Source: Citricoccus sp. SGAir0253
Lineage (GTDB): Bacteria > Actinomycetota > Actinomycetes > Actinomycetales > Micrococcaceae
Assembly: GCF_005877055.1 (NCBI RefSeq)
Contig: NZ_CP039424.1
Span: forward strand, 3,100,001-3,164,000
Reading direction: 5' to 3'
Length of the DNA: 64,000 bases
Numbering within the stretch: position 1 is the first letter of the stretch; the number at the start of each line of letters is the position of its first letter. Below the pieces are notes generated by a model. It was not told the origin of the DNA. It ran no database searches and was given only the letters and a program-made list of their open reading frames with translations. Below are positions 40,960 through 50,216 of this stretch, piece after piece. The translations under genes were made by a program, and so were the position numbers.

Positions 40960-42183
40960 CTACACCGCCCCGGCCGGCTCCTCCTCGATGGTCCGGTCCC
41001 GCCCGGCCAGCCAGCCGAAGACGGCGGCCCCGAGGCCGGAGGCGGCGAACAGCCACGCGGCCGGCCCGAAGGAGCCCGTGGCGGCGAACACCTGGCCCGT
41101 GATGAACGTCCCGGAGGACCCCAGGCCGTAGCCGAGGCCCTGCATCATCCCCGAGACCCGGATGGCCATGTGGGCGGAGTCGCTGCGCAGCGTGATCATG
41201 GTCAGCGCGAGCGCCGTCAGCGCTCCCTGGCCCAGTCCCAGCAGCCCCGTCCACGCCCAGACGCCGGCCAGCGGGCCGTGCACGGAGAGGATGAAGCCCC
41301 CGCCGGTGAGCACGGCGGCGGCCGCGTTCAGCGCGGACTGCGAGCGCATCCGCGCCGCCAACACGGGGGCGGCGAGGGACCCGGCCATCTGCAGCACGAT
41401 CGAGACCGCCACGACCAGCCCGGCCAGCCCACCCTCGAGGCCGCGCTCGCGCAGGATGGGGGCCAGCCACGCGAAGCACGTGAAGGAGGTCATCGCCTGG
41501 AAGACCATCATCAGGGTGATGTGCCACGCCACGGGCGAGGCCAGCGGGCTGCGCCCCGTGGTCGAGGTGACGGGCCGGGCGCTGGAGCGGTGCCGGCGCA
41601 CCACGGGCACCAGCAGCGCGGCGGCCACCAGCACGGGCACCGCCCACAGCCCGAGGGCCAGCCGCCAGTCCCCCACGGCGCCGAGGGCCGGGAAGGTGAG
41701 CCCCGCCCCGAGGGCCGCCGAGCCGCAGATCGCGGTGGTGTAGAGCCCGCTCATCAGGCCCAGGTGGGCGCGGAAGTCCTGCTTGACGATGCTCGGCAGC
41801 ACCACGTTGGCCAGGGCGATCGCCGCCCCGGAGACCACGGTGCCGGCCAGCAGCGGGACCATCGCCCCGCCGTCGGGCACGGGCACGGAGCGCACCACGA
41901 GGCCGGCCGTGAGCAGCAGCAGGGCGCCGAGGAGCACCCGCCAGGAACCGAGGCGGCGGGCCAGCACGGGGGCCACGGGGGCGAAGACGCCCAGCAGCGT
42001 GGCCGGGACGGTGGTCAGCACGGTGGCGCCCCACGCCGGCAGCCCGGTCGCCGCCACGATCTCCGGCAGGATCGCCGAGAAGGAGGAGAACAGGGTGCGC
42101 AGGTTGAGCGAGACGAGCACCACGCACACCGCCAGGTACAGCCAGGACACGGGGGACGGGCGGGCTGGCGGTGCGGTGCTCAC
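40960..42183 (-). CDS. MFS transporter, CynX/NimT-like
   Basis: 407 residues, 12 helices. It has the CynX/NimT-type LVSLNLRTLFSSFSAILPEI start, GAAIALANVVLPSIVKQDF and LMSGLYTTAICGSAALGAGL. Family members handle cyanate, nitroimidazole-like or other small molecules; the substrate here is unknown. GTG 42183, 18 bases after the DUF2236 gene, on the same transcript. Confidence 0.85.
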   Translation of the reverse strand: MSTAPPARPSPVSWLYLAVCVVLVSLNLRTLFSSFSAILPEIVAATGLPAWGATVLTTVPATLLGVFAPVAPVLARRLGSWRVLLGALLLLTAGLVVRSVPVPDGGAMVPLLAGTVVSGAAIALANVVLPSIVKQDFRAHLGLMSGLYTTAICGSAALGAGLTFPALGAVGDWRLALGLWAVPVLVAAALLVPVVRRHRSSARPVTSTTGRSPLASPVAWHITLMMVFQAMTSFTCFAWLAPILRERGLEGGLAGLVVAVSIVLQMAGSLAAPVLAARMRSQSALNAAAAVLTGGGFILSVHGPLAGVWAWTGLLGLGQGALTALALTMITLRSDSAHMAIRVSGMMQGLGYGLGSSGTFITGQVFAATGSFGPAAWLFAASGLGAAVFGWLAGRDRTIEEEPAGAV

Positions 42184-42201
42184 AGGGGCATCATGCCAGC
42201 C

Positions 42202-42990
42202 TCACGAGGGCAGTCCGCGCACCACGAGGCGCGCCGGGAGCCGGCGCAGTCCCCGCGGCAGGCGCGGGTAGACGGCGCGCACGGCCCGCCACAGCCGGTC
42301 CTCGCGGCGCGAGTCCGCCCCGTCCCAGTCCAGGCCGAGCGCCGTGCGCACCGGGTGGGGCAGCAGGCCGGCGGCGGTGAACCGCGCCAGCGGCAGCACC
42401 CGCCGCAGCCACCACGGCGCGGCGGCGCCGGCGAACAGGTCCCGGCAGAGGGCCCGGGCGTCGTCGGTCACCTCCAGGGCCCCGACGGCGTCCGTCCAGT
42501 ACCGCCGGAAGCCCGCCCGGTCGGCGGGCCAGGCCGAGGCCGGCATGCCCAGCAGGGTGCCCAGGACCGCGTAGTCGCGGTAGATCGCCTCCGCGGGGCC
42601 GGCCTCGAGCGTGCCCCACACCCGCCAGCGGACCTCCTCGGCCACCGCGTACAGCGTCGCCGCGACCCACAGCTGGGCCCGCGGGTCCCCGGCCGCGTAG
42701 GGGCGGCCGCCGGCGTCCGTGCCCTCGACGGGCCGGTGGGCCGAGCGCACGGCCGCGGCCATCGCGTCCCGGGCGCCCGCGGCCTCGGGCAGCACGGTGG
42801 CGTAGACGTACTGCAGCGTGTGCCGCAGCCGGCGCACCGGGTCCGCGACGAAGCCGGAGTGCCGGACCACCCCGGCGCCCACCGGCCGGTGGGCCACCTG
42901 CAGCAGGATCGCCGCGCCCGCCCCGGCGAGCACGATCGCCTCCCGGGCCAGGTCCACCGTGGTCAGCGGCGCGTCCCGGCCGGCCGTCAT
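42202..42990 (-). CDS. Oxygenase MpaB/DUF2236 family protein
   Basis: 262 residues. DUF2236 features: AREAIVLAGAGAAILLQVAHRPVGAGV (positions 13-39), a central WVAATLYAVAEEV and RLPRGLRRLPARL end. Family members are presumed heme-dependent oxygenases, but no substrate can be assigned. ATG 42990 overlaps the membrane-protein stop by ATGA. The paralogue at 1-331 is quite different. Confidence 0.82.
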   Translation of the reverse strand: MTAGRDAPLTTVDLAREAIVLAGAGAAILLQVAHRPVGAGVVRHSGFVADPVRRLRHTLQYVYATVLPEAAGARDAMAAAVRSAHRPVEGTDAGGRPYAAGDPRAQLWVAATLYAVAEEVRWRVWGTLEAGPAEAIYRDYAVLGTLLGMPASAWPADRAGFRRYWTDAVGALEVTDDARALCRDLFAGAAAPWWLRRVLPLARFTAAGLLPHPVRTALGLDWDGADSRREDRLWRAVRAVYPRLPRGLRRLPARLVVRGLPS

Positions 42991-44378
42991 CCCCGGCCTC
43001 CGGGATCTCGCGGGTCCACCCGCCAGCCGCGGTAGGCGGGCCGGGGCCCGGCGGGCGCGCCGGTCGGCGGCACGGCGGACGCGGTCTCGCCCCGTCCCCC
43101 CCTCCCCCGGCCGGTTCCCCGGCGCCCGCCCGGCGGGACGGGACCGGCCGGCGTCGGGCCCCCGGCCCCCTCCCGGGCGGCGAGCGCCCGCGCCTCGGCC
43201 CCGGCCGCCTCCTCGCGCTCGGTGTCCCCGATCCCGGCCACCGTCAGGACGGCGTCCAGGGTGCGGATGAACACCACGAGCCAGCCGTAGACGATCCCGC
43301 CCATCGCCAGCTCGAACCCGGTGAGGTTGTAGTACCGCAGCGGGAACCACAGCGCGGTGGCCACGAGCGCGAGGGCCACCATGAGGTAGCTGGCCACGTA
43401 GACGGCCGCCGGGAACCCGGGCAGCCAGAGCTGGATGGTGGCCAGCAGCGCGATGAACACGACCCCCAGAATGCGGATGAACGTGGAGTGCACCGGGTCG
43501 GAGAGGTTGATCGGCACCACCCCGGCGCCCATCATGCACAGCCCCACCACGAACAGCCCCGAGCGCAGGACCGCCACGCGCGCCCGGCGCCCGCCCGTGG
43601 ACTCCCGGGCCCGGGCCCACGTGTAGAGGTCCTGGGTGATGAAGGAGGCGAGCGTGGTCAGCACCAGCCCGGAGACCGCCAGCGTGGTGTTGAACGTCCA
43701 GAAGGAGAGGACACCGGCCTGCCCGGTGCCCAGCTCCGAGAAGAAGGCGTGCCACCAGAACGGGTTCTCCGCCAGCAGCATGGACACGATCATCCCCGAG
43801 GCCATGAACACGGCCAGCAGCGAGGACAGCGACCGGGTGGAGATCCGCGCCGCGGAGTTGAAGCCCAGGTAGCCGGCCACCGAGCTGATGATCGTCAGCA
43901 TGACCGTGGCCGCCACGCGGTCCACGGTGAGGCCCGTGAAGGCCTCCTGGAAGAGCCGGAACAGGGCCAGGCAGGCCATGACCGCGATCGCGGCGTGCAC
44001 CACCAGCAGGCCGAACGCGTCCGCCACCACCCATCCCCAGGGCCGGCGGGCCATCCACCGGTGGGTGGTGCGCGTGGAGCGGGCCAGCCCGACCAGGCAG
44101 GCGATCCCGGCGCACGAGGCCGCCGTGATCGCCGCGATCGTGCCCACGGACTCGTCCCCGGACAGCGCCCGGCGGCCCTGGAACACCACGAGCCCGACGG
44201 CGGCGCCCGCCGCCCCGGAGGCGATCGCCGTCCAGATGGCCCGGGACTCCCGGACCACCGGGTTGATGACCGCACGGCGGGACGGGGCCCGCTCGGCCCC
44301 CGGGCCGTGCCCGTCGCGGGGGCCTCCGGACAGGGCGGTGGCGGGGCTCCGGGCTGGGAAGTGGCTCAGGTCCCTCAC
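42987..44378 (-). CDS. Multi-pass membrane protein (possibly DUF998-like)
   Basis: 463 residues with about nine helices; family not certain. Around 195-225 the sequence FFSELGTGQAGVLSFWTFNT followed by a helix resembles DUF998 proteins. Both ends are low-complexity: an Arg/Pro-rich head and a Gly/Pro/Arg-rich tail of about 90 residues. GTG 44378 is chosen because the upstream frame contains no motif and CACAAT lies 8 bases before it as a -10, suggesting a leaderless start. First gene of a three-gene operon. Confidence 0.65.
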   Translation of the reverse strand: MRDLSHFPARSPATALSGGPRDGHGPGAERAPSRRAVINPVVRESRAIWTAIASGAAGAAVGLVVFQGRRALSGDESVGTIAAITAASCAGIACLVGLARSTRTTHRWMARRPWGWVVADAFGLLVVHAAIAVMACLALFRLFQEAFTGLTVDRVAATVMLTIISSVAGYLGFNSAARISTRSLSSLLAVFMASGMIVSMLLAENPFWWHAFFSELGTGQAGVLSFWTFNTTLAVSGLVLTTLASFITQDLYTWARARESTGGRRARVAVLRSGLFVVGLCMMGAGVVPINLSDPVHSTFIRILGVVFIALLATIQLWLPGFPAAVYVASYLMVALALVATALWFPLRYYNLTGFELAMGGIVYGWLVVFIRTLDAVLTVAGIGDTEREEAAGAEARALAAREGAGGPTPAGPVPPGGRRGTGRGRGGRGETASAVPPTGAPAGPRPAYRGWRVDPRDPGGRG

Positions 44379-44477
44379 GCTGGCCGATTGTGGCACGGCG
44401 GGGTTGACCGCGGGCAACGCCCGGCACGCCCACATGACGACACATGACGGTGACATGGCCCGGAAAGGCGGAGACTG

Positions 44478-44505
44478 TTGCATTCCTCACAGCCCTGCCT
44501 ATAGT
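44478..44505 (+). promoter_or_regulatory. Promoter of the ArsC-like gene pair
   Basis: TTGCAT (44478-44483) and TATAGT (44500-44505) are 16 bases apart, the best promoter match in the window. Just downstream GTTCACCT is repeated (44518-44525 and 44529-44536), and upstream CACATGACG is repeated at 44431 and 44441; either could bind a regulator of the divergent genes. Confidence 0.65.
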
Positions 44506-44591
44506 GATTAATGCCCTGTTCACCTTCCGTTCACCTCTGGAGGCCGGGGCCGTGGCGACGCGGGGTCGCCACCATGACTCGAGGAGGAGCC

Positions 44592-44978
44592 ATGACCAGT
44601 CACGTCATGACCGACCCGCGGCCCGCTGGCCGCCAGGAGGGCGCCGCCGGCGCGCCGCGCCGGGGGATGCGCGGCGGCCTGCCCACCGGCCCCAACCACA
44701 TCGTGCACGCCCACGTGCTCGGCCGCGCCACGGACCGGCTGCTGGTGCAGTACGGGGACGTCCTCGCCGAGGACCTCGTCCGCGGCACCGTCCAGCAGGC
44801 CTACCGGGAGCTCGAGGCCACCGCGCGGCTCCACACGTTCCTGCCCGTCCTCGCCGCCCGCGTGGCGGAGGACCGGCTGCGCCGGCTGGCCCGGGAGGCC
44901 CGCACCGCGGCCCCGGCGACCGGGGCGGCCACCACCGCGACCGTCCCGGCGGCGGCCACCACCGCCCTGGCCGCCTGA
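44592..44978 (+). CDS. Stand-alone ArsC-associated three-helix-bundle protein
   Basis: 128 residues. Residues 40-110 (HIVHAHVLGRATDRLLVQYG, VQQAYRELEATARLHTFLPVLAARVAEDRL) match the N-terminal helical domain that many actinobacterial ArsC-like phosphatases carry, and also the start of the next gene's product. No catalytic domain follows. ATG 44592 sits behind GAGGAGGAG. Likely pairs with its neighbour, as the two domains can dimerise; that is inference. Confidence 0.75.
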   Translation: MTSHVMTDPRPAGRQEGAAGAPRRGMRGGLPTGPNHIVHAHVLGRATDRLLVQYGDVLAEDLVRGTVQQAYRELEATARLHTFLPVLAARVAEDRLRRLAREARTAAPATGAATTATVPAAATTALAA

Positions 44979-45033
44979 CCTCACCATCGTCCCGGCGGGG
45001 GCGGCACCCCGCCGGGCCACCAGCACTGGAGGG

Positions 45034-45768
45034 ATGATGACCGAGAACGCACACCGCCCGGTGACCGCGCCGGAGCCGGTCCTGGCCGGCGAGCACCGCG
45101 AGCGGGACCTGCACGTCCTGGACCGGCTCGCCAGCCACCTGCACGAGCGCTACGCCGAAGCCGTGGACCGGCCCACGGTGGAGCGCGTCGTGGCCGAGTG
45201 CTACGAGGAGCTGGACCGGACGGCCACCGTCAAGACCTTCCTCGCCACGAGCGCCGCGCGCTTCGCCGAGAGCCGGGTCCGGGCGCTGGCCATCGCCCGG
45301 GGCGCCGTCGAGTCGCCCCTGCCGCGCGTGCTCTTCGTGGACGACCTCAACGCAGGACGGTCCCAGATGGCCGCCGCACTGGTCCTGAGGCACTCGGGGG
45401 GCCTGGTCACCGCCCGCTCCGCCGGGCTCGAACCGGCCGGCCACGTCCACGAGGACGCCCTCGCCGCCATGGAGGAGGTGGGGGTCCCGCTCCACCACGC
45501 CTTCCCCAAGCCCCTGACCCCGGACGTCCACGCGGCCGCGCAGGTGGTCATCACCTTCGACTGCGCGGACCGGGTGCCCCGGCTCGACGGCAAGGACTAC
45601 CGCGACTGGGCCATCCCCAACCTCGTCGGCCGCCCGCTGGAGGACATCCGCCGGGCCCGCGAGGAGATCGACGCGCGGGTGCGCGAGCTCGTCCGCGAGC
45701 TGGGTCCGGACACCGGGCGCCCGGACGGGTCAGCGCCGTCGTCGTCCTCGGTGCCGCGGGCCGCCTGA
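45034..45768 (+). CDS. ArsC-like low-molecular-weight phosphatase fold lacking the catalytic cysteine
   Basis: 244 residues. Helical N-domain (about 20-90), then an arsenate-reductase/LMW-phosphatase domain (about 95-230). In active ArsC the loop is VLFVCxxNAGRS; here it is VLFVDDLNAGRS, so the nucleophile Cys is Asp (near 103). The general-acid loop, normally DP, reads AIPNLVG, with Asn. The fold and DWAIPN context are otherwise intact. It is probably an inactive binding protein. ATG 45037 has better spacing from GGAGGG than 45034. Confidence 0.85.
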   Translation: MMTENAHRPVTAPEPVLAGEHRERDLHVLDRLASHLHERYAEAVDRPTVERVVAECYEELDRTATVKTFLATSAARFAESRVRALAIARGAVESPLPRVLFVDDLNAGRSQMAAALVLRHSGGLVTARSAGLEPAGHVHEDALAAMEEVGVPLHHAFPKPLTPDVHAAAQVVITFDCADRVPRLDGKDYRDWAIPNLVGRPLEDIRRAREEIDARVRELVRELGPDTGRPDGSAPSSSSVPRAA

Positions 45769-45822
45769 GCGGGGACGGCCCCCGGACGGCCGCCCCCGCC
45801 GGCCCGGTCCTATGATCGCGGC

Positions 45823-46764
45823 ATGACGGATGCGGCGCGGGCCTCGGGACACCATGCCCCCGGGCACCATCACGGGGCGGGGGCCTCCCGCGCCCGGCTG
45901 GCGATCGCCTTCGCCATCACCGCCGCCCTCCTGGTCGCCGAGGTCATCGGGGCGGCGCTGACCGGCAGCCTCGCCCTGCTCGTGGACGCCGGCCACATGG
46001 TCACGGACGCCGGCGGACTGCTCCTGGCCCTCGTGGCCGCCCACCTGATGCTCCGGCCGCCCTCGCAGCGGCGCACGTGGGGCCTGCTGCGCCTCGAGGT
46101 CCTCGCCGCCGGGGCGCAGGCGGCCATCCTGCTGGGGGTGGGGATCTACGCCCTGGTGGACGGCGTGCTGCGCCTGGGCCGCCCGCCCGAGGTGCACGCG
46201 GAGGGACTGCTGGCCTTCGGCGTGCTGGGCCTGGCGGGCAACGTGGCCGCGCTGACCGTGCTCGCCGGCGGCCGGGGGCACTCGCTGAACCTGCGGGCGG
46301 CGTTCCTCGAGGTGGTCAACGACGCCCTCGGGTCCGTGGCCGTCATCGTCGCCGCCGTGGTGGTCGCCACCACCGGCTGGCTGCAGGCGGACGCGGTGGC
46401 CGGGATGCTCATCGGCCTGCTGATCCTGCCCCGGGCCGCGGTGATCCTGCGCGAGGCCGGCAGCCTGCTGCTGGAGTCCGTGCCCGCCGAGCTGGACCTG
46501 GCGGACATCCGCCGCCACCTGCTGGACACCGACCACGTGCTGGACGTCCACGACCTGCACGTCAGCCGCATCGACACCGGGACCCCCGTGATCACCGCCC
46601 ACGTGGTGGTGGGGGCGGAGTGCTTCGACGAGGGCCACGCGAGCCGGGTGCTGCGCGACCTGCAGGACTGCGTGGCGGGGCACTTCCCGCTGTCCGTGGA
46701 GCACAGCACCTTCCAGCTCGAGCCGCCGGGACACCGGGACGGCGAGGGCCACGTGCACTCCTGA
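45823..46764 (+). CDS. Cation diffusion facilitator (CzcD/ZitB-like) metal exporter
   Basis: 313 residues. Six membrane helices; His-rich N-terminus (HHAPGHHHGAG); metal site motifs DAGHMVTDAGG and LEVVNDALGS; C-terminal cytoplasmic domain ending in HRDGEGHVHS. Exports Zn2+ or a similar metal in exchange for protons. TATGAT lies 6 bases before ATG 45823, indicating a leaderless mRNA. It lies upstream of the copper operon but has its own promoter. Confidence 0.9.
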   Translation: MTDAARASGHHAPGHHHGAGASRARLAIAFAITAALLVAEVIGAALTGSLALLVDAGHMVTDAGGLLLALVAAHLMLRPPSQRRTWGLLRLEVLAAGAQAAILLGVGIYALVDGVLRLGRPPEVHAEGLLAFGVLGLAGNVAALTVLAGGRGHSLNLRAAFLEVVNDALGSVAVIVAAVVVATTGWLQADAVAGMLIGLLILPRAAVILREAGSLLLESVPAELDLADIRRHLLDTDHVLDVHDLHVSRIDTGTPVITAHVVVGAECFDEGHASRVLRDLQDCVAGHFPLSVEHSTFQLEPPGHRDGEGHVHS

Positions 46765-46778
46765 GGAGGGGTGGCAAG

Positions 46779-46823
46779 ATACCCCCTGGGGGTACTTGCG
46801 TCCGTACCCCCCAGGGGTATATG
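46779..46823 (+). promoter_or_regulatory. csoR promoter with two CsoR boxes
   Basis: Box 1 TACCCCCTGGGGGTA (46780-46794) is a perfect G-tract palindrome just upstream of TTGCGT (-35, 46796-46801). Box 2 TACCCCCCAGGGGTA (46805-46819) fills the 16-base spacer before TATATG (-10, 46818-46823). The start ATG at 46832 is only 8 bases past the -10, so the mRNA is probably leaderless. Autorepression by CsoR with release by Cu(I) is expected. Confidence 0.82.
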
Positions 46824-46831
46824 GTCGCCCC

Positions 46832-47197
46832 ATGACGACCGACGTGCACGAGCCCTCCGGGGCCCCCGAGCCGGTCCTGCCCGCCGGGCAGGACCACCCG
46901 TCCGGACACGGCTACGGCCCGCGCAAGGACGAGTACCTCAAGCGGCTGCGCCGCGTGGAGGGCCAGGTCCGCGGCATCAGCCGGATGGTGGACGAGGACC
47001 AGTACTGCATCGACGTGCTGACCCAGGTGGCCGCGGCCACCAAGGCGCTGCACGCCGTGAGCCTGGGCCTGCTCGAGGACCACCTCGGGCACTGCGTCGC
47101 CGAGGCGGCGCGCGAGTCCGGGGAGACGGGGGACGACGCCCTCGTGCGCGCCAAGGTCGCCGAGGCAACGGCGGCGATCGCCCGCCTCGTCCGCTGA
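46832..47197 (+). CDS. csoR: Copper-sensing repressor CsoR
   Basis: 121 residues. DUF156 fold with RRVEGQVRGISRMVDEDQYCIDVLTQV and LLEDHLGHCV; the Cys (QYC), His (DHLG) and Cys (GHC) are the CsoR copper ligands, so this is a copper sensor rather than the persulfide sensor CstR. Binds the G-tract boxes upstream and releases them with Cu(I). First gene of csoR-copZ-copA; the same box precedes the rhodanese gene. Confidence 0.93.
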   Translation: MTTDVHEPSGAPEPVLPAGQDHPSGHGYGPRKDEYLKRLRRVEGQVRGISRMVDEDQYCIDVLTQVAAATKALHAVSLGLLEDHLGHCVAEAARESGETGDDALVRAKVAEATAAIARLVR

Positions 47198-47280
47198 CCG
47201 CCCAGCCGCCCGCGGGCGAGCGGCGGCCGACGACCGACGACCGACGATCACCGAAGACCACCGAGCACCAGGAGGACGCC

Positions 47281-47517
47281 ATGACCACCACCGACATCAA
47301 GATCAACGGCATGACCTGCAACCACTGCGTCGCGAGCGTCACCGAGGAGCTCTCCGAGGTGCCGGGCGTGACCGGCGTGGAGGTGAGGCTCGTGGCCGGG
47401 GGGACGTCCGTGGCCACCGTGACCTCCGAGGGGCCCGCCCCGGCGCCGGAGGACCTGCAGGCCGCCGTCGAGGAGGCCGGCTACGTGGTGGCCACCCCCG
47501 GCCTCGACCTGGCCTGA
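47281..47517 (+). CDS. copZ: Copper chaperone CopZ (HMA domain)
   Basis: 78 residues, one heavy-metal-associated domain. Cu(I)-binding MTCNHC near 11-16 and typical VSVTEEL/GVEVRL strands. Delivers copper to the CopA-like ATPase encoded 16 bases downstream. ATG 47281 follows AGGAGG at 7 bases. Confidence 0.92.
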   Translation: MTTTDIKINGMTCNHCVASVTEELSEVPGVTGVEVRLVAGGTSVATVTSEGPAPAPEDLQAAVEEAGYVVATPGLDLA

Positions 47518-47533
47518 GGACGCCGGGGAGCCC

Positions 47534-50059
47534 ATGAGCCACACCGACCACACCCGCCTCCCGGCGGACGCCGGCCCGGGGGCCGGGACGGACCCCGCCA
47601 CCGGTGCCGCGGCCCCCGGGGAGGCCGCGCCCGAGGTCCACGCCGAGGCCGGTGCCACGCGCCGCGTGGACCTCGACATCACCGGCATGTCCTGCGCCTC
47701 GTGCGTGCTGCGCATCGAGCGCAAGCTGGGCAAGCTCGAGGGCGTCAGCGCCTCCGTGAACCTGCCGCTCGAGTCGGCCGCCGTCATGGCCCCGGCCTCG
47801 GTGAGCGACGAGGACCTCGTGGCCGCCGTCGACCGGGCCGGCTACTCGGCCACCGTGCGCCGGGCCGCCGAGGCGCCGACGCCGGCCCCCGCCGACGCGG
47901 GACCGGCCGCGGCCGCAGGGGACCCGTCCCCCGAGGACCGGCACGCCGGCCACGCGGCCGCGGGTCCGGCCGGCGGACCGGCGGAGCACCCGGTCGGGCA
48001 CGGCGAGGGCGAGGGCGAGGACCACCTGGACCACGGGCCCTCCGTGGACGTCCTGCGCCCGCGGCTCATCGGCGCCGCGGTGCTGACGCTGCCGCTGGTC
48101 CTGATCTCCATGGTGCCGGCGCTGCAGTTCCCGCACTGGGGGTGGGTGGCGCTCGCGCTGGCCACCCCGGTCACCTCCTGGGCCGCCTGGCCGTTCCACG
48201 CGGCCGCCTTCCGGGCGGCCCGGCACGGCTCCTCCACCATGGACACCCTGGTCTCGCTCGGCGTCCTGGCCGCGTGGGCCTTCTCCACGGTGGAGCTCGT
48301 GCTGGCCCCGGGCATGACCGCCCTGGCGGGCACCGAGCACGCCGGGATGGCCGGCATGGGCCCGATGGCCGAGCACCAGCTGTACTTCGAGACGGCCGGG
48401 GTGGTGACCACGTTCCTGTTGCTCGGCCGTTGGCTCGAGGCCCGGGCCAAGCGCCGGGCCGGCGCCGCCCTGCGGTCCCTGCTGGACCTCGGCGCGAAGA
48501 CCGCCACCGTGCTGCGCGACGGCGTGGAGACCACCGTCCCCGCCGCGGACCTCGTCCCGGGCGACGAGTTCGTGGTGCGCCCGGGCGAGAAGATCGCCAC
48601 GGACGGCTACGTGGTCAGCGGCCACTCCGCCGTGGACACCTCGCTCCTCACGGGCGAGTCCGTCCCGGTGGAGGTCGGTCCGGACGACACCGTCACGGGC
48701 GCCACCGTCAACGCCTCCGGTCGGCTGCTGGTGCGCGCCACGCGCGTGGGCCGCGAGACGACCCTGGCCCAGATGGGCCGGCTCGTGGCCGAGGCCCAGA
48801 CCGGCAAGGCGCCCATCGCGCGCCTGGCCGACCGCATCTCGGCGGTGTTCGTGCCGATCGTCCTCGTCATCGCAGCCCTCGCCTTCGTCCTGTGGATGGT
48901 CTTCTCGGGCGACCTGCACGCCTCCTTCCGCGCCGCCGTCGCCGTCCTGGTGATCGCGTGCCCCTGCGCCCTCGGGCTGGCCACCCCGGTCGGCCTGCTG
49001 GCCGGGACGGGCCGCGCCTCGCAACTCGGCATCCTCATCCGCGGACCGGAGGTCCTGGAGGACACCCGCACCGTGGACACGATCGTGCTGGACAAGACCG
49101 GCACCGTCACCGAGGGCAACCTCGCGGTCACCGGGATCACGGCCCTGGACGGCTTCGGCGCCGACGAGGTGCTGCGGCTGGCCGGTGCCGTGGAGGCCCA
49201 CTCCGAGCACCCGATCGCCACGGCGATCGTGGACGCCGCCCGCGCGGCCGGCCCGGTCCCGGAGGTCACCGGCTTCGCCTCGGCCGCCGGGGGCGGCGTC
49301 CGCGGCACCGTGCCCGACGCCGGCTCACCCGCCGCGGGGGGAACGGCCCCCCGCCCGCGCACGGTCGCGGCCGGCCGCTCCGACTTCATCGTCACGCAGC
49401 TGGCCACCGGTGGGCTCGCGGAGCCGGACCGCCGGGCGTTCGCCGAGGCCGAGGCGGCCGGGGCGACGGCCGTCTGGGTCGCCGTGGACGGGGTGCCCGC
49501 CGGGATCATCTCCCTGCAGGACACCGTCAAGGACTCCTCCCCCGCCGCGATCGCGGACCTGCGGGCGCTGGGGCTGCGCCCCATCCTGCTCACGGGGGAC
49601 AACGCACAGGTGGCCGCCCGGGTGGCGGCCGCCGTCGGGATCGCCGCCGGGGACGTCTTCGCCGGGGTGCGGCCCGGGGACAAGGTGGCCAAGGTGGCGG
49701 AGCTGCAGGCGGCCGGGCGCGTGGTCGCCATGGTCGGCGACGGCGTCAACGACGCCCCGGCGCTGGCCCAGGCCGACCTGGGGATCGCCATGGGCTCCGG
49801 GACGGACGTGGCCCGCGAGGCCGCGGACATCACCGTGATGGGCTCCTCCCTGCGCCAGGTGGTACAGTCCGTGCAGCTCAGCCGCCGGACGCTCGGCATC
49901 ATCCGCTCGAACCTGTTCTGGGCCTTCGCCTACAACACGCTCGGCATCCCGGTGGCGGCCGTGGGCCTGCTCAACCCGATGATCGCCGGCGCCGCGATGG
50001 CGGCCAGCTCGGTGCTGGTGGTGGCGAACTCCCTGCGGCTGACCCGCTTCGGGCGGTAG
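47534..50059 (+). CDS. copA: Copper-translocating P1B-type ATPase
   Basis: 841 residues. HMA domain with MSCASC (Cys 54 and 57), then a His-rich linker ([24 protein letters not shown]), TGES near 372, the Cu-site CPC in [13 protein letters not shown] near 476, [10 protein letters not shown] with phosphorylated Asp near 519, SEHP for ATP binding and YNTLGIP in the last helices. Pumps Cu(I) out of the cytoplasm. Third gene of the csoR operon. Confidence 0.93.
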   Translation: MSHTDHTRLPADAGPGAGTDPATGAAAPGEAAPEVHAEAGATRRVDLDITGMSCASCVLRIERKLGKLEGVSASVNLPLESAAVMAPASVSDEDLVAAVDRAGYSATVRRAAEAPTPAPADAGPAAAAGDPSPEDRHAGHAAAGPAGGPAEHPVGHGEGEGEDHLDHGPSVDVLRPRLIGAAVLTLPLVLISMVPALQFPHWGWVALALATPVTSWAAWPFHAAAFRAARHGSSTMDTLVSLGVLAAWAFSTVELVLAPGMTALAGTEHAGMAGMGPMAEHQLYFETAGVVTTFLLLGRWLEARAKRRAGAALRSLLDLGAKTATVLRDGVETTVPAADLVPGDEFVVRPGEKIATDGYVVSGHSAVDTSLLTGESVPVEVGPDDTVTGATVNASGRLLVRATRVGRETTLAQMGRLVAEAQTGKAPIARLADRISAVFVPIVLVIAALAFVLWMVFSGDLHASFRAAVAVLVIACPCALGLATPVGLLAGTGRASQLGILIRGPEVLEDTRTVDTIVLDKTGTVTEGNLAVTGITALDGFGADEVLRLAGAVEAHSEHPIATAIVDAARAAGPVPEVTGFASAAGGGVRGTVPDAGSPAAGGTAPRPRTVAAGRSDFIVTQLATGGLAEPDRRAFAEAEAAGATAVWVAVDGVPAGIISLQDTVKDSSPAAIADLRALGLRPILLTGDNAQVAARVAAAVGIAAGDVFAGVRPGDKVAKVAELQAAGRVVAMVGDGVNDAPALAQADLGIAMGSGTDVAREAADITVMGSSLRQVVQSVQLSRRTLGIIRSNLFWAFAYNTLGIPVAAVGLLNPMIAGAAMAASSVLVVANSLRLTRFGR

Positions 50060-50145
50060 GCCCCCGGCCGGGCGGCCCGCCGTCCGCTGACGGGGCGTCG
50101 TCCGCTCCCTCCCCGCCGTGGGCGCGCCCGAGAACTCCGTGCTGA

Positions 50146-50187
50146 CACTTTGAGGGCAGGAACGACCGGTCGTTCCTGCCCTCAAAG
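50146..50187. repeat. 42-bp hairpin repeat, member 2 (bidirectional terminator)
   Basis: ACTTTGAGGGCAGGAA and its complement flank a centre GACCGGTC. It sits between converging copA and the mobA-like gene. Compared with member 1 (21262-21303) both arms carry matching base changes (G-C against T-A type), so the stem is conserved while the sequence differs. Confidence 0.75.
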
Positions 50188-50216
50188 TGCGTCAGGGGGG
50201 TGGCCGAGGGGATGGC

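Noticed and set aside
44592-46764. An arsenic resistance operon
   Set aside because: The ArsC-like protein lacks its catalytic Cys, and no ArsR, ArsB/Acr3 or ArsA gene is present; the neighbour is a CDF exporter.
50146-50187. Recombination or attachment site (two similar palindromes)
   Set aside because: No integrase or gene-content change is seen around either copy; terminator placement explains both better.
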